Part shown: positions 15,668-24,662 of the stretch, piece after piece
Position numbering within the stretch: position 1 is the first letter of the stretch
Layout: every line of letters starts with the position of its first letter
Assembly (NCBI GenBank): GCA_934203205.1
Contig: CAKPYV010000028.1
Location: 1 to 26,271, forward strand
Reading direction: 5' to 3'
Source: an uncultured Anaerovibrio sp.
GTDB lineage: Bacteria > Bacillota > Negativicutes > Selenomonadales > Selenomonadaceae
Length of the DNA stretch: 26,271 nucleotides
The notes under the pieces: model-generated
Databases searched by the model: none
Seen by the model: only the letters and a program-made list of their open reading frames with translations
Told to the model about the DNA's origin: nothing
Position numbers and translations under genes: made by a program

Positions 15668-16693
15668 TTAGCTCCATTTGCCCAATACAATTTCTGGCTT
15701 CCAAGGGTTGTTTATCTGGTCTATTGCCAAAGGGAAAAATTTATCAGACGGTTTGAAGTTATATTGATCCTTATTCAGGTAGGTACATTCCAAGGCATCG
15801 GGCAAAACCAGACCATCAGCCATTTTATATCCCTCCCAGTTATTTCCATGGACATGAACCAGCTGATGTACAGAATTGAGTTTTTGCAGCGCGGCTGTAA
15901 CGATACTCTCCTGAGCAAGATTATTCAGACCGTGAAATTCAAAGGCAATTTGAGAAAACTGCTTGAGAATTGCCTCATCAATATTGGCCAAGACTTCCCA
16001 TTCTGCTCCTTCAATATCCATCTTTAAAATCATATTATTGGTTTGGCTGTGTCCATTTTCTTCCAGCAGCATAGGCAAGGTTTTCAGCATAGGAGCAGTT
16101 TCACGATAGATACCAGCTAAGCCAATTTTGAACCAGTGAAATTTATCATTGGACTCAGGCAGTCCTTCAATAGTATGATCGTACATATATACATCCATGC
16201 CTAGATTTGCCATGTCTTTATCCCAGGATACATCATCACATATGCCAATACTATAAGCAATTCTGCACTTAGCAAAATCATTCAGCATGGTATAGCCACC
16301 ATCATAATCCCGGCCAATACGACAATATTCCCCATCACATACATCCATAACCTGCAGTAAATTACGCATACGCTTGATGTAATCATACATATAATAATGA
16401 GTCGCAGCTTCCTTCTGTGATAGCACATTTTCCTGCCACATTCCCTGAAATTGCTGGATTTCGGTTAGCAGCAAATGGGATGAATCATCCAGCTGTTTAT
16501 TGATATCTCGATTGGCATCAGTGATTCTGCGAGCCACATCGTTATTAAGTCCCTCTATATTCCCCGCTATATGCTTTTCTAATGCCTTAACACTATCCTG
16601 AAGAGTGTCAAATCTAGCATTCATCAGGTCAAATTTTTCATGGGAGGTACGGGAAGGCATAGGCAATATTTTACTTAGCAATGTTTTTATCAT
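15668..16693 (-). CDS. Coiled-coil FkbM/METTL24-like methyltransferase, candidate chain terminator
   Basis: The protein has 341 residues. About 17-95 is a long coiled coil (FDTLQDSVKALEKHIAGN and onward). The class I SAM-dependent domain follows: RIGRDYDGGYTML (125-137) and YSIGICDDVSWDKDM (147-161) are METTL24-like, MDIEGAEWEVL (225-235) is the FkbM core, and FEFH and HVHGNNW (280-286) come after. It lies between wzt, whose product has a sugar-binding tail, and a WbdA-like polymerase. In E. coli O8/O9a that place is taken by WbdD, which methylates the chain end and uses a coiled coil as a length ruler. The same job is proposed here by analogy. No kinase domain is present. The Shine-Dalgarno is weak. 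Confidence 0.8.
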   Translation of the reverse strand: MIKTLLSKILPMPSRTSHEKFDLMNARFDTLQDSVKALEKHIAGNIEGLNNDVARRITDANRDINKQLDDSSHLLLTEIQQFQGMWQENVLSQKEAATHYYMYDYIKRMRNLLQVMDVCDGEYCRIGRDYDGGYTMLNDFAKCRIAYSIGICDDVSWDKDMANLGMDVYMYDHTIEGLPESNDKFHWFKIGLAGIYRETAPMLKTLPMLLEENGHSQTNNMILKMDIEGAEWEVLANIDEAILKQFSQIAFEFHGLNNLAQESIVTAALQKLNSVHQLVHVHGNNWEGYKMADGLVLPDALECTYLNKDQYNFKPSDKFFPLAIDQINNPWKPEIVLGKWS

Positions 16694-16707
16694 AACTCTA
16701 CCCCATT

Positions 16708-17946
16708 TTATGGACAGTTATGGCATGTGGATTCTATTTTGGCGTCCAGAAATGCCATTCCTGCAAAATCATATTTACTTTGATTGATAACTTCAAAAAC
16801 CACTGCCAAATCACGCCATTCATAATTATTGGCAATATGTTCTTTGCCACCATGGAGGGCCACCGTCAAGGAATAATTACCCGGTCCAATATTCATGGGC
16901 ATAGCAAAACTGTACTCCACCTTGCTTCCCTTGGGCAGATTATGAAACTCTTTGTGACAACAGTTGGTGTTAATGCCATAAATAGATTCTCCCAGCCTAT
17001 TTTTAATCAGAATACCACAGGTAAGCTCCTCCAAAGCCTCCTTGACAGAGGCTTTTACTATTATTTTGACAGGTTCTCCTACATCTAGTATTTCAGCTTG
17101 TATATTTTTGCTATTATAGAGTGTTACGCTGTCAATCTGGGCCTGACCATTGCCTGATATAGTCTGTACCTGACCATTGGCCAAACGCTCCTGCCGGATA
17201 TTTACAGCCTTGATGTCTCCCAGCATGGCATTATAGTAATCCATAATTTCCTGAGGTGCACCTATCATCTTGATTTGGCCATGATCCAAAAGTACAGCAC
17301 GATCACAAACGGCCTGTATGGCTCCCGCATCATGGGAAACTAAAAGCAGAGTAGTGCCGGCATCGCAGAACTCTTTAATCCGATTAAAGCTCTTATGCTG
17401 AAAATAGGAATCACCTACAGATAGTGCTTCATCAACAATCAGTATATCTGGGCGCTTCATAGTAGCTACGCTAAAAGCCAATCGTACCTGCATACCACTG
17501 GAATAAGTCCGTACAGGAGCATCTATAGCCTCGCCGATTTCTGCAAATGCCTCAATTTTTTCCATGCAGGCATCAATTTCTTCTATTTTATAGCCTAGCA
17601 GCTGCCCAGACATATATACATTCTGACGTCCAGTAAAATCGGGATGAAAACCCAGTCCCAATTCCAGGAGAGCTGCTACAGAGCCATGAAAGGCTACTTC
17701 GCCACTGGTTGGTACAGTAGTACCGGTAATAATTTTTAGCAAAGTGGACTTGCCGGCACCATTAAGGCCAATAATTCCTACAGCCTCTCCGGCATGTACT
17801 TCCAAATTAATATCCTTTAGTACCCATTTTTCGTGATAATTATTCTTGGCCCAGGGAAGAAGCCACTCCTTTAGACGAGTATACTTGGAATCATACATTT
17901 TATATCGTTTGCTGATATTCTTTATGCTGATGCTATTTTTTATCAT
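16708..17946 (-). CDS. wzt: O-antigen ABC exporter ATPase with C-terminal carbohydrate-binding domain
   Basis: A 412-residue Wzt. The nucleotide-binding domain (about 1-250) has Walker A GLNGAGKST, signature YSSGMQVRLAFS, Walker B ILIVDEAL and the switch histidine in LVSHD. About 265-405 is a beta-sandwich extension (DSVTLYNSKN, VGEPVKIIVKASV, GILIKNRLGESIYGINT) of the Wzt C-terminal type, which in E. coli O8/O9a recognises the modified non-reducing end of the polymer before export. The presence of this domain argues for termination-coupled export rather than export of unmodified chains. ATG overlaps the wzm stop codon (ATGA), indicating translational coupling. Confidence 0.93.
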   Translation of the reverse strand: MIKNSISIKNISKRYKMYDSKYTRLKEWLLPWAKNNYHEKWVLKDINLEVHAGEAVGIIGLNGAGKSTLLKIITGTTVPTSGEVAFHGSVAALLELGLGFHPDFTGRQNVYMSGQLLGYKIEEIDACMEKIEAFAEIGEAIDAPVRTYSSGMQVRLAFSVATMKRPDILIVDEALSVGDSYFQHKSFNRIKEFCDAGTTLLLVSHDAGAIQAVCDRAVLLDHGQIKMIGAPQEIMDYYNAMLGDIKAVNIRQERLANGQVQTISGNGQAQIDSVTLYNSKNIQAEILDVGEPVKIIVKASVKEALEELTCGILIKNRLGESIYGINTNCCHKEFHNLPKGSKVEYSFAMPMNIGPGNYSLTVALHGGKEHIANNYEWRDLAVVFEVINQSKYDFAGMAFLDAKIESTCHNCP

Positions 17947-18731
17947 AATTCATCTACCATTTCACCAACGTGTTTTCTATATATATGCAGCGACCACATA
18001 CCTAAAAGCAGTGAAATCACAAATAGTATACCAATGGGCATAAAAGCTGGGATAGTATCGTATAAGAATATATCCTGATATCCCTTAACAATATGATACA
18101 TTGGATTAAAATTTAAAAGACTGGATAGACCTCCCGGTACAATTTTGGCTGGATATACAATCGGGGTAAACCAAAACCAAAACTGCAAAATAATGGCCAT
18201 CATCTGTCCAACATCTCTAAAAAATACATTCATGACACCTAGGCCAATGCCGATGGAAAGAGTAAATATCAGTTGTACTGCTACTACTACAAAAAAGGCC
18301 CAGAATGTATGAAAAGGAAAATTGCCCGATACAAGCAAAAATATCAAAAATAAGGCAAAGCCTATGGCAAAATTTAAAATTCCTGTGATAGTAGTAATAA
18401 CAGGCAGACATATTCTAGGAAAGGAAACCTTTTTTAAAAGATTGGCATTATTTTGAAATACATTAATGCTGCTCATCATGACTTCATTAAACATATTCCA
18501 TGGCAAAGCACCTGCACATAGATAAATACTGTACGCATAGACATTGGTATCCATACCTGCTAATTTGTTATGCATCACATTGGAAAATACCAGTGTATAC
18601 ACCAGAATCATTGCCAAGGGCTGAAATACCATCCAGCTGCCACCAAGAATTGAGCCGGTATATCTGGATTGAAAATCTCTTTTAACACTGCTGTAGATAA
18701 ATTGTCGATATTGCCAAATTTTCGCCAACAT
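17943..18731 (-). CDS. wzm: O-antigen ABC exporter permease
   Basis: A 262-residue ABC-2 type permease with about six hydrophobic segments. The N-terminal IYSSVKRDFQSRYTGSILGG (15-34) is the amphipathic/interface region typical of Wzm/TagG proteins, and FWFWFTPIVYPAKIVP and NPMYHIVKGYQDIFLY mark the conserved C-terminal half. It forms the membrane channel through which the lipid-linked polysaccharide crosses the inner membrane, driven by Wzt. ATG 18731 has AGGGG seven bases upstream and is preferred to a TTG 24 bases earlier. A possible promoter lies just upstream, so wzm-wzt and the genes behind it may also be transcribed separately. Confidence 0.93.
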   Translation of the reverse strand: MLAKIWQYRQFIYSSVKRDFQSRYTGSILGGSWMVFQPLAMILVYTLVFSNVMHNKLAGMDTNVYAYSIYLCAGALPWNMFNEVMMSSINVFQNNANLLKKVSFPRICLPVITTITGILNFAIGFALFLIFLLVSGNFPFHTFWAFFVVVAVQLIFTLSIGIGLGVMNVFFRDVGQMMAIILQFWFWFTPIVYPAKIVPGGLSSLLNFNPMYHIVKGYQDIFLYDTIPAFMPIGILFVISLLLGMWSLHIYRKHVGEMVDEL

Positions 18732-18770
18732 AAAAAAACCCCTTAGAAAATACAAAATTGCTGATAAATT

Positions 18771-18800
18771 ATTTTATCATATAATTGGAAGCTAGTACAA
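18771..18800 (-). promoter_or_regulatory. Possible internal promoter before wzm
   Basis: On the minus strand TTGTAC (18800-18795), an 18-bp spacer and TAAAAT (18776-18771) lie in the 86-bp gap ahead of wzm, the largest gap in the long leftward gene series. The match is moderate. Confidence 0.35.
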
Positions 18801-18817
18801 TCCGCTGCTCTTGCTAA

Positions 18818-19825
18818 CTAGGTTAGATATTTTAATATTTTTATGCGCTGAGATAACCAGATTAGCAGTTCGCTAGCTAACAGTGTAGTTAAAAACACAA
18901 AGGTAAACTTATGTAGATTATTTCCAGTATTGAACCATAGCCCGTAGATACATATCAGCCAGGTATGGAGGTAAAACAAATACATACTTAGCTTACGCAA
19001 ATGTCCATAAATCCAGTGGGATTTTATATCCCATGACAAAAGCAGTAAAAGCAGAAAATATTCACACAAAGGCATAAAAACGTAGACAGCCTGCACAACG
19101 TTTGGATAAAAATAGTCTATCAATATCTGTTCGCCAAAAACTCCGGCAATAGATATAATAGTACCCCACCATAAAGTGCTGGCTGAATGTTTTGGCTGTT
19201 TCAGACCAATATATGCACCAATGACAACAAATAAAAATCCCAGGCATAGTCCGTTAATAGGACTGCCCCAGATAAAATTCAAACCAGTGAGCAGTGTATT
19301 CAGCAACATGTTGTCAGCTAAAAATATTTGATAAAGCCAGTTATAGTTAAAATACCCCAATCCTATGGTATAGGGAAACAATGCTAGTAGGAACAGCCAT
19401 TTGAAAGATATCTTGGCCCTAATGCCTACAGCTGTTAAAAATACTGATACCCATAAACCATTGAGAAACCAAAGCTGCCAGTAGGAACCAGTCAGAAAGA
19501 AATTACGGATATAATTCAGTAGGCCATACATTACATCCTCTCCACGAAGCTGCATTTCATACAAGTTGAGGGGAAAATATAACAATGACCATACAATGTA
19601 GAGCCTACCGATATGCCACAAAAAGCCTGTGATAGTTTTTTTGGGGTTCTGAATCGTAGTTTCTTGGTGATATTTGCTAAAGACAAAATAAGCTGAAGCT
19701 ACGAAAAAAAAGTATAGTCCAATACGGGTAATAGCCGATATATAAGGCAATTCACAATGCAGAACAATTATGCCTATAGCAGCTAAAAATTTCATTACAT
19801 CTATAGCAGGATATTGTTTGGGCAC
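18818..19825 (-). CDS. Acyltransferase-3 family membrane protein (OafA/WecH-like), first of a pair
   Basis: A 335-residue integral membrane protein with about ten hydrophobic segments. The N-terminal AIDVMKFLAAIGIIVLHCEL (8-27) contains the family's helix with a conserved histidine (His24 here). No SGNH domain is fused. Relatives transfer acetyl or other acyl groups from the cytoplasm to sugars at the membrane. The GTG start is supported by AAGGTGATT six to seven bases upstream. It begins six bases after the stop of a second acyltransferase-3 gene, so the two are coupled. The substrate is probably the mannan or a lipid-linked intermediate, judged from the operon alone. Confidence 0.82.
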   Translation of the reverse strand: MPKQYPAIDVMKFLAAIGIIVLHCELPYISAITRIGLYFFFVASAYFVFSKYHQETTIQNPKKTITGFLWHIGRLYIVWSLLYFPLNLYEMQLRGEDVMYGLLNYIRNFFLTGSYWQLWFLNGLWVSVFLTAVGIRAKISFKWLFLLALFPYTIGLGYFNYNWLYQIFLADNMLLNTLLTGLNFIWGSPINGLCLGFLFVVIGAYIGLKQPKHSASTLWWGTIISIAGVFGEQILIDYFYPNVVQAVYVFMPLCEYFLLLLLLSWDIKSHWIYGHLRKLSMYLFYLHTWLICIYGLWFNTGNNLHKFTFVFLTTLLASELLIWLSQRIKILKYLT

Positions 19826-19831
19826 AAATAA

Positions 19832-20872
19832 TCACCTTCTTTTAGCCAGATAGGCATTACCAGGTTTGAATAACCAGGTATACAAACCTATTTTTTTAAG
19901 AATATAAGAAAACAACAATGGTAATATAGTACACAATATAGTAGCAACTATGATGATATATATGCCATAATTTGCCCATTTACTGTACAAAGCTTCACAT
20001 ATGAGAGCTACAACAAAAAAATGTCCAATGTAGATATCCAGACATTTTATGCCTACATATTCCAGCCAGGAAAAATGCAGAAATCCTTTAGCAAAAAATA
20101 CCAAGATTCCAATAGACCATCCTTCAGCTATCAGCATATTCATCCAGGATGTTTTGTTTTCTACAAGGACAAATAACAAGGTACTAAGAATAAAACATAT
20201 AGCCGCAGCTACGGGAGAAAAAATAATTTTATCCTGATGATAATAATAGAACATACCTGTAGTAAAGAAACCAATAAAAAATGTTAAATTTCTTACAGCC
20301 AGCCAAGAGTCTCCTGTAAGATGCTGGAATATAGCAGGTACAATAATAGGCATGCCTATTAGTACAATGTAGCCATACTTTATAGCCAATTTTCTAATGC
20401 AATCTATACCTGCCACTAGATATACGAGTAATAGCATATGCATAAACCACATATGGCATAACGGCAAAGGCACCAGCAAAAAACTATATATAGATTGGAT
20501 AGATACCACGTCGTAGGGCATAAAATAACCGGGTAAATACATCTTTAACCCCCACCAGAGCAAGGAAAAAAATACATATACGCCAATTATGTTAAGAACC
20601 TGTCTTGTGAAGCGATTTTTTTCCAATACTTGATTTTCATTGCAGTAAGCCATCGCAAATACTAACCCGCTTAATACTACGAACATATTCATAGCTGTTA
20701 AGGAAAATACATCTATTATTTTACGAAAGCTATAATCCATTTCAGGATATATCTGCAATAAGAAAAAATGTGCTATAACATGATAAAAAACAACGAAAAT
20801 AATGGTTAACCCTTTTAGGTCATCCACATAGGCCAATCTTTGATGCTCTTTCACTGTAAAATTCACTCCCAT
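19832..20872 (-). CDS. Acyltransferase-3 family membrane protein, second of a pair
   Basis: A 346-residue polytopic protein with the family N-terminus RLAYVDDLKGLTIIFVVFYH (12-31), ending in the conserved histidine, and later MFVVLSGLVFAMAY and IYIGHFFVVALI. It differs clearly in sequence from its neighbour, so the pair is not a recent duplication. It lies directly downstream of the SGNH-like gene; an AT3 permease can work with a separate SGNH partner. The ATG at 20872 has no clear Shine-Dalgarno and follows the previous stop by six bases, suggesting reinitiation. A GTG at 20854 with GGGAG eleven bases before it is an alternative start. Confidence 0.82.
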   Translation of the reverse strand: MGVNFTVKEHQRLAYVDDLKGLTIIFVVFYHVIAHFFLLQIYPEMDYSFRKIIDVFSLTAMNMFVVLSGLVFAMAYCNENQVLEKNRFTRQVLNIIGVYVFFSLLWWGLKMYLPGYFMPYDVVSIQSIYSFLLVPLPLCHMWFMHMLLLVYLVAGIDCIRKLAIKYGYIVLIGMPIIVPAIFQHLTGDSWLAVRNLTFFIGFFTTGMFYYYHQDKIIFSPVAAAICFILSTLLFVLVENKTSWMNMLIAEGWSIGILVFFAKGFLHFSWLEYVGIKCLDIYIGHFFVVALICEALYSKWANYGIYIIIVATILCTILPLLFSYILKKIGLYTWLFKPGNAYLAKRR

Positions 20873-20878
20873 TTTTTT

Positions 20879-21853
20879 CTATGGATTGTAACGTGCCTTC
20901 AAATTTTGAGAGTATGCCAAGGCACCCATTTGATTTACATGGAGATTATCTCCAAATAAATTTACATCATATGCTGGTGGTGTTATTTCCACAGGTACTC
21001 CTGTTTCCTGTGCTAATTTCTCCATATATTGTTGGAAATCATGCAAATATCCGCTTTGCTTAATCAGTTCATAGTCCAGATTATGTATTGGTGCCTGTAC
21101 AATATACAACTGAATACCATTATTCTGACATACACTGATAATGTCCCTGAGGTAATAGTCTATACTTTCGATAGTTTCAAAGGGCTGTAACCATCCTACA
21201 TAAGGCTGATAGCTATGATGCCAGTCCTGAGAAAGGCCAAAATATCTATGTCCCTTAGCCTGTCCAATGGTTTCATATTGTTCCCTATTAAAATCACCTC
21301 GAGACAGGCGGCTGTCCAAAATAGTGCGGAAATATTTGGTGGGCAGACGCAGCATATATTCCATATCTTCTGCCATACCTGGTACATACTGAAACCATGG
21401 CAGTTTATCCCGTTTGTAGATTTCCAGCTGTGAATCTATCACCTGTCTCCAGGGCAGATAATGAAAATACAAATTCCTGCTTCGATATGACTCCATATTG
21501 GCATAATGCAAAGGGCTAAACGCCATAAAAATCTTTTCGGGTTTTGGGTAGTGCCTTAAGTATTCCTGCAAAGCATAATTCATTTCTATAGAAGTGGCTC
21601 CGCCTAAAGCTAATACTCTGACGTCCTCACCAAAAATTTCAGGCCTTACAGCTGCCTGAAAAATGGAATCACCTAAAAACAACACTCTGGACGGCTGACC
21701 ATTGCCTTGTATATAATCCTTTTGCTGCCGCCAGCTGACATATTCATTGTCCATATAGGTCATAGGATCCAGCCAGCGCACTGCCACCATAAAAATCAAC
21801 ATAAGGCAGAACAGCCAGCCACAGATGCCCCAAAAAAATTTTTTATCTGTCAC
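20879..21853 (-). CDS. SGNH/AlgJ-AlgX-like membrane-anchored protein, partner of the MBOAT
   Basis: About 324 residues. One N-terminal membrane segment (WGICGWLFCLMLIFMVAV) anchors a periplasmic SGNH-hydrolase-like domain. The nucleophile motif is FLGDSIFQAAV (serine near residue 63), GGATSIEMN is block II/III-like, and NLFGDNLHVNQMG near the C-terminus supplies the Asp-x-x-His pair. Proteins of this kind (AlgJ, AlgX, PatB, DltD-like) take an acyl group passed by an MBOAT protein and place it on an exported polysaccharide. The GTG at 21853 is preferred for its AAGGTGGG seven bases upstream; a GTG at 21865 is possible but too close to its AGGA. It starts 18 bp after the MBOAT gene. Confidence 0.78.
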   Translation of the reverse strand: MTDKKFFWGICGWLFCLMLIFMVAVRWLDPMTYMDNEYVSWRQQKDYIQGNGQPSRVLFLGDSIFQAAVRPEIFGEDVRVLALGGATSIEMNYALQEYLRHYPKPEKIFMAFSPLHYANMESYRSRNLYFHYLPWRQVIDSQLEIYKRDKLPWFQYVPGMAEDMEYMLRLPTKYFRTILDSRLSRGDFNREQYETIGQAKGHRYFGLSQDWHHSYQPYVGWLQPFETIESIDYYLRDIISVCQNNGIQLYIVQAPIHNLDYELIKQSGYLHDFQQYMEKLAQETGVPVEITPPAYDVNLFGDNLHVNQMGALAYSQNLKARYNP

Positions 21854-21871
21854 ATTAAATCCCACCTTGTC

Positions 21872-23335
21872 CTAAAATTGGAAGTACAAAAATTCTCCTG
21901 AAGTGGTCATACACATTAGACTAATGGTCAAAATAATCATAGTAACAGCCATAATTTGCCAATGCGCTGTTAAATTATATTTTTCGACCAAAGTCTGGGG
22001 ATTGGGCACAAAAAATAGCAAAAGCAATAGCACACCCAATGTACCTAGACAACACCAAATAAGTTCTACAGAGCCTGCTGTTGGCGCTCTGCCAATGATT
22101 TCTCCTAGAGAGAACCAGCCTAAAGGTAAGCCATCACAGCTAGTAGATAAATTGCCTAGTCCCCACATATTGAGAATTAAATTCCAAGCATCTGACAAAG
22201 AATCTGCTCTAAAAATGGTCCAGCAGAAATTTACTATTATAAATGTCATCGGTGTGGCTAATATCTTTGGTATATTTCCACCTAAATGTCGCCAGCCATG
22301 ATTAATTAACAGCAAAGCACCATGTACAATACCCCAAATAACAAAAGTCCAGCCAGCACCATGCCAAATGCCAATAATTGTCATGGCAGCCAGCAGATTC
22401 ATATATTTGCGACATTCTCCCCGGCGATTGCCTCCCAGGGGAATATATATGTAATCCCGCACCCATTGACTCAAAGTCATATGCCATCTGCGCCAAAGAT
22501 CAATAAAACTAGTGGCCTGATAGGGGGAATTGAAATTACGAGGGAATTTTAGATTTAGCATCATCCCTAACCCCACAGCCATTTCAGAATAACCAGAAAA
22601 ATCAAAATACAGCTGTATGGTATAGGATAAGGAGCCTATCCAGGCCATTAAAATATTGGTGTCCTGGCTATGGGCAAAAACATAGTTTGCCCAAATGGCC
22701 AAGCTATCCGCAATAATTACCTTTTTACCCAAACCTAGACTGAACAACAGCAAACCATTGGCTAAATTGTGGTAATTTACCTTTAGATTATCTGGATTGA
22801 GAAATTGCGGCAGCATTTCCCTATGAGAAATAATTGGCCCCGCAATCAAATGGGGAAAAATAGTTACAAATTCCACATAATATACGAAGGAAGTATTGTT
22901 GGTTTCACGGCGATATAAATCCACCAGATATGCCGTTTGGGTAAAGGTAAAGAAGGAAATACCTATGGGCAGTATAATAGCCGGCACCGTCATCCCTGCC
23001 TGCAAAAATTCATTGATATTATTTAGCAGGAAGCCAGTATATTTATAATATCCAAGCAGTAGAATATTTACCACTACCCCAAAGGCTAGCCAAAGTTTTC
23101 GCTGCCTTCCCTCCGCCTTATCTATCAGGCAGCCTGTACCATAGTTAAAAATTATTGATCCTAATAGCAATGGTAGAAAACTTATGTCCCAATAGCTATA
23201 GAAAAAAAGGCTGGCTATGGTCAGCCAGCCAGCCGCTGCCTTGACACCCCATCTGCCTAAAAGGTAGTAACCGGCCAACACCAGCGGCAAAAACAAAAAA
23301 ATAAAACTATATGAATTAAAAAGCAAAAGAATCAA
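21872..23335 (-). CDS. AlgI-like MBOAT O-acyltransferase
   Basis: A 487-residue multi-spanning MBOAT protein of the AlgI/DltB class. Landmarks are ILPIGISFFTFTQTAYLVD (121-139), FPHLIAGPI, YFDFSGYSEMAVGLG (243-257), WRRWHMTLSQWVRDYIYIPL with His285, and IGIWHGAGWTFVIWG with the presumed catalytic His325. It would carry an acetyl (or other acyl) group across the inner membrane for the SGNH-like protein encoded next, as in alginate acetylation. The start is a TTG at 23335 with AAGGA only four bases before it; a slightly different start is possible but would change only a few residues. Length is normal for the family. Confidence 0.92.
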   Translation of the reverse strand: MILLLFNSYSFIFLFLPLVLAGYYLLGRWGVKAAAGWLTIASLFFYSYWDISFLPLLLGSIIFNYGTGCLIDKAEGRQRKLWLAFGVVVNILLLGYYKYTGFLLNNINEFLQAGMTVPAIILPIGISFFTFTQTAYLVDLYRRETNNTSFVYYVEFVTIFPHLIAGPIISHREMLPQFLNPDNLKVNYHNLANGLLLFSLGLGKKVIIADSLAIWANYVFAHSQDTNILMAWIGSLSYTIQLYFDFSGYSEMAVGLGMMLNLKFPRNFNSPYQATSFIDLWRRWHMTLSQWVRDYIYIPLGGNRRGECRKYMNLLAAMTIIGIWHGAGWTFVIWGIVHGALLLINHGWRHLGGNIPKILATPMTFIIVNFCWTIFRADSLSDAWNLILNMWGLGNLSTSCDGLPLGWFSLGEIIGRAPTAGSVELIWCCLGTLGVLLLLLFFVPNPQTLVEKYNLTAHWQIMAVTMIILTISLMCMTTSGEFLYFQF

Positions 23336-23366
23336 CCTATCCTTTTTTTAACTTTGAAGTAACTGT

Positions 23367-24659
23367 TTATTCTGCTCGTAAAAACATTGGTTCTTTGTTA
23401 TTTGCGGTTACTCGCCGCAACAATTCTCTATATCCCTGCATCACCAGCTCAACGCTGACATTCAAAATACAGTGTGGCTTGTCCTCCTGCTTGCAGCCAT
23501 AGGCATGTTTGTTATCACAGTCATCAGCAGCCTGGGAAGGCATACAGGTTACACTTGGCACCATATAAGGGGCAAAGCGTACAGGAATGGACATAGAGGC
23601 CAGCCCCAAAGAAGCAGGAAAGCAATTTACGGAGAGAATAGGTACCTTGCAGGCAGCTGCAATATGCATCAAGCCTGTATCATTACCAATATACATATTC
23701 AGCCGGCTCATAACAGCAGCAGACTCCCTATAGCTGCACTTGCCTGCCAAGGAAATAGCCCTTCGTCCCAGAGCTTTCTTCATTTTTTTTGCAACAGCCT
23801 TGTCTTCTGGGCCTCCCATGATTACAACACCAATATTAGGATTTTCTTTAAGAATTTGCTTGAACAGAACTACATAGCGTTCTACAGGCCACTGTTTCAT
23901 AGCTAGAGAGGAACCTGGCATAGCAGCAATCAATGAGGAGTAGTTTAAAGGCTTAAGCAAAACATCTGCCTTATCCATATCTGCCTTTGTCATCCACAGT
24001 TCCAGCTGACGATTGGCAATAGGCAGCTTCAACAAATGCTCCAGCATAAATAAATTGCGTTCAACATCCGTTCTCGGCATAGTATCTACTGGTACGGGAA
24101 CAGTCATCAAGCAATCCCAGCCCATTTCTACTACCTTGCCCATAATAGGAGAATACCTGTCATTGGTAAAAGCCACTACCTGGGTAGCACCACTAAGATA
24201 TGTCAGCAGCATGGAGAAGGAATTTATCCCTAATCTAGGGGAAAACGCTAAATCGAAATTGTATTCCAGTAAGTCTATAGACACATCTATAGCTCCCCGC
24301 AGGGCTGCTGTAGCATTGTCAAAGCTATCGAGATTACCGTTCAAAACAATATTATCTACATATGGACAGCAGCGGGCCAAATCAATATTACGTTTGGAAC
24401 ATACCAGAGTAATTTGTGCTCCTTCGTAAATTCTCCGTAGCTCCCGCAAAAAAGGAGAAAAAAGTATAAAATCCCCTGCTGCATCATCCCGCACCACCAA
24501 AATTTGAGGGTGTTTGCCAGGTTGTACAGCTTCACGATAACCAGCCTTTTGAAAAACAGGTTCCAAAAATTCCTTCATAAAGGCAGGCTTCATAACCTTT
24601 TGGGCTATAGCTGCTTTGAAATAATCATTAAGTCCCTGACGGGCCATATCCATATCCAT
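23367..24659 (-). CDS. GT9 heptosyltransferase-family glycosyltransferase
   Basis: A 430-residue GT-B enzyme of the ADP-heptose:LPS heptosyltransferase family. ILVVRDDAAGDFILFSPFLR (53-72) has the conserved Asp-x-x-x-Gly-Asp loop, AAMPGSSLAMKQWPVERY (245-262) binds the donor phosphate, and YIGNDTGLMHIAAA (323-336) is the family signature. A roughly 48-residue N-terminal extension and a cysteine-bearing segment (Cys372, 381, 389, 397) set it apart from core WaaC/WaaF. It may add heptose or another sugar to a core or to the polysaccharide adaptor. ATG has GAGG six bases upstream and follows the GT4 stop by three bases. The donor sugar is unknown. Confidence 0.85.
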   Translation of the reverse strand: MDMDMARQGLNDYFKAAIAQKVMKPAFMKEFLEPVFQKAGYREAVQPGKHPQILVVRDDAAGDFILFSPFLRELRRIYEGAQITLVCSKRNIDLARCCPYVDNIVLNGNLDSFDNATAALRGAIDVSIDLLEYNFDLAFSPRLGINSFSMLLTYLSGATQVVAFTNDRYSPIMGKVVEMGWDCLMTVPVPVDTMPRTDVERNLFMLEHLLKLPIANRQLELWMTKADMDKADVLLKPLNYSSLIAAMPGSSLAMKQWPVERYVVLFKQILKENPNIGVVIMGGPEDKAVAKKMKKALGRRAISLAGKCSYRESAAVMSRLNMYIGNDTGLMHIAAACKVPILSVNCFPASLGLASMSIPVRFAPYMVPSVTCMPSQAADDCDNKHAYGCKQEDKPHCILNVSVELVMQGYRELLRRVTANNKEPMFLRAE

Positions 24660-24662
24660 AAT

